Shown: positions 8,106 to 11,495 of the stretch, piece by piece | Layout: each line of letters begins with the position of its first letter | How positions within the stretch are numbered: the first letter of the stretch is position 1 | Assembly (NCBI GenBank): GCA_947457525.1 | Contig: CANGXE010000026.1 | Location: 1-11,495 of the forward strand | Length of the DNA stretch: 11,495 nt | Origin: Bacteroidota bacterium | Lineage (GTDB): Bacteria > Bacteroidota > Bacteroidia > Chitinophagales > LD1 | Reading direction: 5' to 3' | The notes under the pieces: model-generated | What the model was told of the DNA's origin: nothing | Database searches by the model: none | What the model saw: the letters and a program-made list of their open reading frames with translations, nothing else | Program-made: the position numbers and the translations under genes

Positions 8106-8113
8106 TACATTTG
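8106..8113 (+). promoter_or_regulatory. Bacteroidota-type -7 element for rseP
   Basis: TACATTTG matches the Bacteroidota primary-sigma -7 consensus TAnnTTTG at every fixed position and lies 20 bases before the rseP ATG at 8134, giving a very short leader. I see no TTTG-like -33 element at the usual spacing (about 8080-8088), so this is a half-match. It lies in the 151-base divergent gap (7983-8133) between dnaE and rseP; the dnaE side shows no equally good match. Confidence 0.45.
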
Positions 8114-8133
8114 CCGCTCATAAAAACGATAAA

Positions 8134-9492
8134 ATGCTAATCAAAGCGATACAATTAATTCTTAGTTTATCTATTCTAGTGGTGCTTCACGAGTTGGGGC
8201 ATTTTTTGGCGGCACGTATGTTCAAAACTCGTGTAGAAAAATTTTACTTGTTCTTCGACTTCCTTTTCCCTATTCCCACTTTGCTCAATTTCGCTTTGTT
8301 TAAAAAGAAAATTGGCGACACTGAATACGGATTAGGGTGGTTTCCGCTGGGTGGTTATGTGAAAATTGCGGGGATGATGGACGAAAGTGGTGATGACGAA
8401 TTCCTAAACAGCGAACCCAAGCCAGACGAATATCGCAGCAAAAAGAATTGGCAAAAGCTCATCATCATGTTGGGCGGTATTATCATGAACTTGCTTTTAG
8501 GTTGGGTAATTTATTCGCAAATTATGTTTTGGCAAGGGGAATTAACCATGCCGGCAGAGAGTGCAAAATATGGTATTAGCTGCGACTCGCTAGGTTTGTA
8601 TGCCGGGTTCCGAGATGGAGATGTGATTGTGTCGCACGATGGCGGTCAAAAATTTAAGAGTTTCAATGCCATTCCGAAAGATTTGTTGCTTAACGATGTA
8701 AAAACAGTAGAGGTAGTTCGTGATGGTTCACCGACTACAATCACATTGCCGGAAGACTTTGTGAAAGTAGCCGTTGCTTCACGTGCCAGAGGATTTATTG
8801 ATTTTCGCATCCCGTGTGTAGTAGGTGAATTTGCCGAAGGTTCTGTCATCAAAGGCAAATTAGAGAAAGGCGATATGATTATTGGCTTGAATGATTCTGT
8901 GGTGCATTATTTCCAAGAGGCGCCCAAATATTTAGCTAACCTGAAAGGGAAAGATGTGAAAGTTACTTTTTTACGTGGAGCAGACACCATGACGGCTCAA
9001 GTCACCGTACCTGAAACAGGACTACTTGGTTTCCGTGCGCCACATGATGCCAAAGATTTGAAACCGTTTTTTGACATTGAAGAAAAGCAGTACAGCTTCA
9101 TTGGTTCTTTTGGAGCCGGTGCACGAATTTCTGTAGAGCGTTTGTCGGATTATCTGCGTCAGTTCAAATTGATTTTTAATCGTGATGTGCAAGGCTACAA
9201 ACAGCTAGGTGGTGTAGGAACCATCGCTTCACTTTTCCCGGCTCAATGGGATTGGTTGGCGTTTTGGCAACTAACTGCTTTTATTTCATTGATGCTAGCA
9301 GTGGCCAACTTGTTGCCAATACCTATGTTGGATGGTGGCTATGTGTTGCTTTTGTTGTTTGAAATGATTACTCGAATCAAGTTGAGTGAACGAGCCATTG
9401 AGTATGTGAACCGTGTTGGGTTTATTATCATTATTGCGATGATGGTTTACGCCAACGGAATGGATATTGTTCGCGCGTTTTTAGGGAAATAA
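8134..9492 (+). CDS. rseP: RseP-family site-2 zinc metalloprotease
   Basis: An intramembrane protease of 452 residues that cuts membrane-bound proteins such as anti-sigma factors after a first cleavage, releasing envelope signals. The zinc motif HELGH is at 19-23 in the first membrane helix (about 5-28). The third ligand lies in NLLPIPMLDG at 392-401 (Asp400), in the third helix. A second helix spans about 108-131 and a last one about 427-445. Between helices two and three are two PDZ domains, at about 140-215 and 228-300. An insert after the first helix (about 37-60, FFDFLFPIP and following) is the form I know from Bacteroidota. The ATG at 8134 is chosen over a GTG at 8077 because it starts directly at the membrane helix and lies just after a -7 element. 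dxr, a common neighbour of rseP elsewhere, is not adjacent here. pruA follows after 19 bases. Confidence 0.95.
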   Translation: MLIKAIQLILSLSILVVLHELGHFLAARMFKTRVEKFYLFFDFLFPIPTLLNFALFKKKIGDTEYGLGWFPLGGYVKIAGMMDESGDDEFLNSEPKPDEYRSKKNWQKLIIMLGGIIMNLLLGWVIYSQIMFWQGELTMPAESAKYGISCDSLGLYAGFRDGDVIVSHDGGQKFKSFNAIPKDLLLNDVKTVEVVRDGSPTTITLPEDFVKVAVASRARGFIDFRIPCVVGEFAEGSVIKGKLEKGDMIIGLNDSVVHYFQEAPKYLANLKGKDVKVTFLRGADTMTAQVTVPETGLLGFRAPHDAKDLKPFFDIEEKQYSFIGSFGAGARISVERLSDYLRQFKLIFNRDVQGYKQLGGVGTIASLFPAQWDWLAFWQLTAFISLMLAVANLLPIPMLDGGYVLLLLFEMITRIKLSERAIEYVNRVGFIIIIAMMVYANGMDIVRAFLGK

Positions 9493-9511
9493 ACTTCAAA
9501 AAATAAAGACT

Positions 9512-11143
9512 ATGGCTACAGGATTTTTCAATGTGCCTACGGCAAAAAACGAACCGATTAAATCGTACGCTCCCGGCTCTGCGGAGCGTAAAGAATTGCA
9601 AGCTAAACTAGCTGAACTTCGTGCTGAAGTGCGCGACATACCTATGTACATCGGTCACAAAGAAGTGCGCGATGGGCAAAAGTTGAGCTTACATCCTCCT
9701 CACGACCATCAACATTTATTGGGTTATTATTATCGTAGCAGCAAAGCGCAAGTAAACGAAGCTATCGAGGCAGCTTTGGCCGCTCGCGAAGCTTGGGCCG
9801 ATTTAAGTTGGGAACACCGTGCTTCTATATTTCTAAAAGCAGCAGAATTGATTGCCGGCCCTTACCGCGCTGAGCTTAATGCAGCTACAATGCTTGGGCA
9901 ATCTAAAAATGCTTTCCAAGCTGAAATTGATTCTGCTTGCGAAATCATAGATTTCTTGCGCTTTAATGTACAGTTCATGACGGAGATTTATGCCATGCAG
10001 CCAGAGAGTTCTGCCGGCATTTGGAACAGAATGGAATGGCGTCCACTTGAAGGATTTGTGTATGCGTTGACACCGTTCAATTTTACAGCCATCGCAGGTA
10101 ATCTGCCTACGAGTTGCGCGATGATGGGCAATGTGGTGGTTTGGAAACCGGCAGATACACAAGTGTATTCGGCTTATGTGTTGATGAAGATTTTCAGAGA
10201 AGCCGGAGTGCCTGCGGGAGTAATCAATTTGATTTATCCCGATGGTGTTGAAGCCGCAGAAGTAGTGTTTAACCATGCAGATTTTGCCGGCATTCATTTC
10301 ACCGGCTCTACTGCTGTTTTTCAAAATATATGGCAAGCCATCGGTAGTAAAATACATAAATATAAATCGTATCCACGCATAGTGGGCGAAACGGGCGGCA
10401 AAGATTTTATTTGGGCGCATCCTTCAGCTGATGTGAAAGCATTGGCGGTAGCGATTGTTCGCGGAGCATTTGAATACCAAGGTCAAAAATGTTCTGCGGC
10501 TTCTCGTGCCTATATTCCGGCCAGTATTTGGCCGAAAGTGAAAGAATTTGTGTTAGCTGATTTAGCTACCGTGAAAATGGGTGGCACAGAAGATTTTACC
10601 AACTTTGTGAATGCCGTTATTGATGAAAAGAGTTTCAATAAATTGGCGAGCTACATTGATAATGCGGCTAAAGATCCTACTTGCGAAATCATAGCAGGAG
10701 GGAAGTATGACAAGTCGAAAGGTTACTTTATTGAACCAACTATTATTCTATGTCAAAATCCTCGTTATATCACCATGTGTGATGAGTTGTTTGGCCCTGT
10801 TATTTCTATTTATGTGTATGATGATGCTAAGGTGGAAGAAACTTTAGATTTGGTGAATAATTCATCTATTTACGCCTTGACCGGAGCTATCTTTTCACAA
10901 AACCGCAATGCAGCGGAACATGCCACAAAGAAACTGCAAAACGCAGCCGGAAATTTTTACATCAACGACAAACCAACAGGCGCTGTGGTGGGGCAACAAC
11001 CTTTCGGTGGGGCGCGTGGTTCGGGCACAAACGATAAAGCCGGAAGTATGATAAACTTACTGCGTTGGGTTTCTCCACGCACGATAAAAGAAACTTTTGT
11101 GCCACCGGTAGATTATCGTTATCCATTTTTACAAAAAGATTAA
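9512..11143 (+). CDS. pruA: L-glutamate gamma-semialdehyde (pyrroline-5-carboxylate) dehydrogenase, PruA
   Basis: Oxidises glutamate semialdehyde, the open form of pyrroline-5-carboxylate, to glutamate with NAD+; the second step of proline degradation. The 543 residues are typical of the stand-alone class related to mitochondrial ALDH4A1. There is no fused proline dehydrogenase domain, so PutA is excluded and the first-step enzyme must be encoded elsewhere. Aldehyde dehydrogenase landmarks are intact: TPFNFTA at 187-193, the NAD-binding FTGST at 263-267, the general-base Glu293 in GETGGKD (292-298), nucleophile Cys327 in GQKCSAASR (324-332), EPTI at 408-411, and the class signature PFGGARGSGTNDKAG at 497-511 or so. 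The start follows rseP by 19 bases and has no visible Shine-Dalgarno sequence. The next gene begins 3 bases after its stop, suggesting co-transcription. It works opposite to proC, which lies on the other strand. Confidence 0.97.
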   Translation: MATGFFNVPTAKNEPIKSYAPGSAERKELQAKLAELRAEVRDIPMYIGHKEVRDGQKLSLHPPHDHQHLLGYYYRSSKAQVNEAIEAALAAREAWADLSWEHRASIFLKAAELIAGPYRAELNAATMLGQSKNAFQAEIDSACEIIDFLRFNVQFMTEIYAMQPESSAGIWNRMEWRPLEGFVYALTPFNFTAIAGNLPTSCAMMGNVVVWKPADTQVYSAYVLMKIFREAGVPAGVINLIYPDGVEAAEVVFNHADFAGIHFTGSTAVFQNIWQAIGSKIHKYKSYPRIVGETGGKDFIWAHPSADVKALAVAIVRGAFEYQGQKCSAASRAYIPASIWPKVKEFVLADLATVKMGGTEDFTNFVNAVIDEKSFNKLASYIDNAAKDPTCEIIAGGKYDKSKGYFIEPTIILCQNPRYITMCDELFGPVISIYVYDDAKVEETLDLVNNSSIYALTGAIFSQNRNAAEHATKKLQNAAGNFYINDKPTGAVVGQQPFGGARGSGTNDKAGSMINLLRWVSPRTIKETFVPPVDYRYPFLQKD

Positions 11144-11146
11144 TCT

Positions 11147-11495
11147 ATGGATTTGAAAAATGCTTTAGCTTTTGCATGGTTGCTCTTAATGATGAGCGCT
11201 TGTGCCAAATTGCCCATCGACCCGGCCTTGCCTCAGTTCCAAGTGCATAACCAAGCCGACAGCGTTACTTTTGCAGTCATCGGTGATTTTGGTAATGATG
11301 GACAAAACGAAGCAGACGTAGCTGCCATGGTTAAGTCATGGAACCCTGAATTTGTTGTTACCACCGGGGACAATAATTATCCGACTGGAAGTATTGCAAC
11401 TATTTACAATAACATTGGTAAACACTACTGCGATTTTATTTACAATCCGGATGCTCCGGCCGACTTGCAATGCAAGGGCAAAGCGTTCACTGACA
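11147..11495 (+). CDS. Lipoprotein metallophosphoesterase, purple-acid-phosphatase-like (partial, 3' end missing)
   Basis: Only the first 116 residues are in the window; the frame remains open at 11495. Translation from the ATG three bases after pruA gives a lipoprotein signal: a hydrophobic stretch (about 6-16) and the lipobox MSAC, with Cys19 as the likely lipidated residue. A calcineurin-like metallophosphoesterase domain begins at about residue 40. The first metal motif GDFG is at 46-49 and the second, GDNNY, at 74-78. The Tyr at 78 fits the GDxxY motif of purple acid phosphatases, in which the Tyr binds iron. The following segment IYNNIGKHYCDF resembles bacterial alkaline/acid phosphatases of this family. 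The protein is probably anchored in the envelope and releases phosphate from organic esters. The later motifs (GNHE, and the two His motifs) would lie outside the window, so activity cannot be judged. The tight spacing to pruA suggests a shared transcript. Confidence 0.8.
   Translation, partial: MDLKNALAFAWLLLMMSACAKLPIDPALPQFQVHNQADSVTFAVIGDFGNDGQNEADVAAMVKSWNPEFVVTTGDNNYPTGSIATIYNNIGKHYCDFIYNPDAPADLQCKGKAFTD

Noticed and set aside
9833..10420. A 195-codon open frame antisense to pruA
   Set aside because: It lies wholly within a clearly coding gene on the other strand, is rich in Cys, His and Arg as antisense frames often are, and has no recognisable domain.

Overview
This 11.5 kb window looks like chromosomal DNA from a member of the Bacteroidota, with the Chitinophagales or a related order most likely. 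The reasons are the protein styles (a VWA/AAA pair of the type common there, a RseP with an extra membrane-proximal insert, a class-1 PruA), the lack of clear Shine-Dalgarno sequences, the moderately AT-rich sequence, and a good match to the Bacteroidota -7 promoter element (TAnnTTTG) upstream of rseP. The taxonomic call comes from family recognition, not from a database search.

Layout: (1) At 41-2625 on the + strand is a two-gene unit, a VWA-domain protein followed with a 4-base ATGA overlap by a ChlI/MoxR-like AAA+ ATPase. (2) At 2626-2800 is a 175-base convergent gap with a weak hairpin. (3) On the - strand, in transcription order, are dnaE (replicative DNA polymerase III alpha), proC (pyrroline-5-carboxylate reductase) 15 bases after it, and an exported, degenerate low-molecular-weight phosphatase/ArsC-like protein. 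(4) A 151-base divergent gap (7983-8133) separates dnaE from the + strand genes rseP (site-2 protease), pruA (glutamate-semialdehyde dehydrogenase) and the start of a lipoprotein with a purple-acid-phosphatase-like metallophosphoesterase domain, which runs off the window end.

Most of the window is housekeeping. dnaE copies the chromosome. proC and pruA act on the same metabolite, pyrroline-5-carboxylate/glutamate semialdehyde, in opposite directions (to proline and to glutamate). RseP cleaves membrane proteins in envelope signalling. The VWA/AAA pair probably forms a chelatase-like remodelling machine of unknown client. No mobile elements, tRNAs, rRNAs or CRISPR arrays are visible.

The parts most worth a second look are the VWA/AAA pair, with its Asn in Walker B and a nine-A tract at the domain boundary, and the phosphatase-like protein, which keeps the P-loop but has a signal peptide and lacks the usual resolving Cys and general-acid Asp. 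I see no clear case of a wholly new system.
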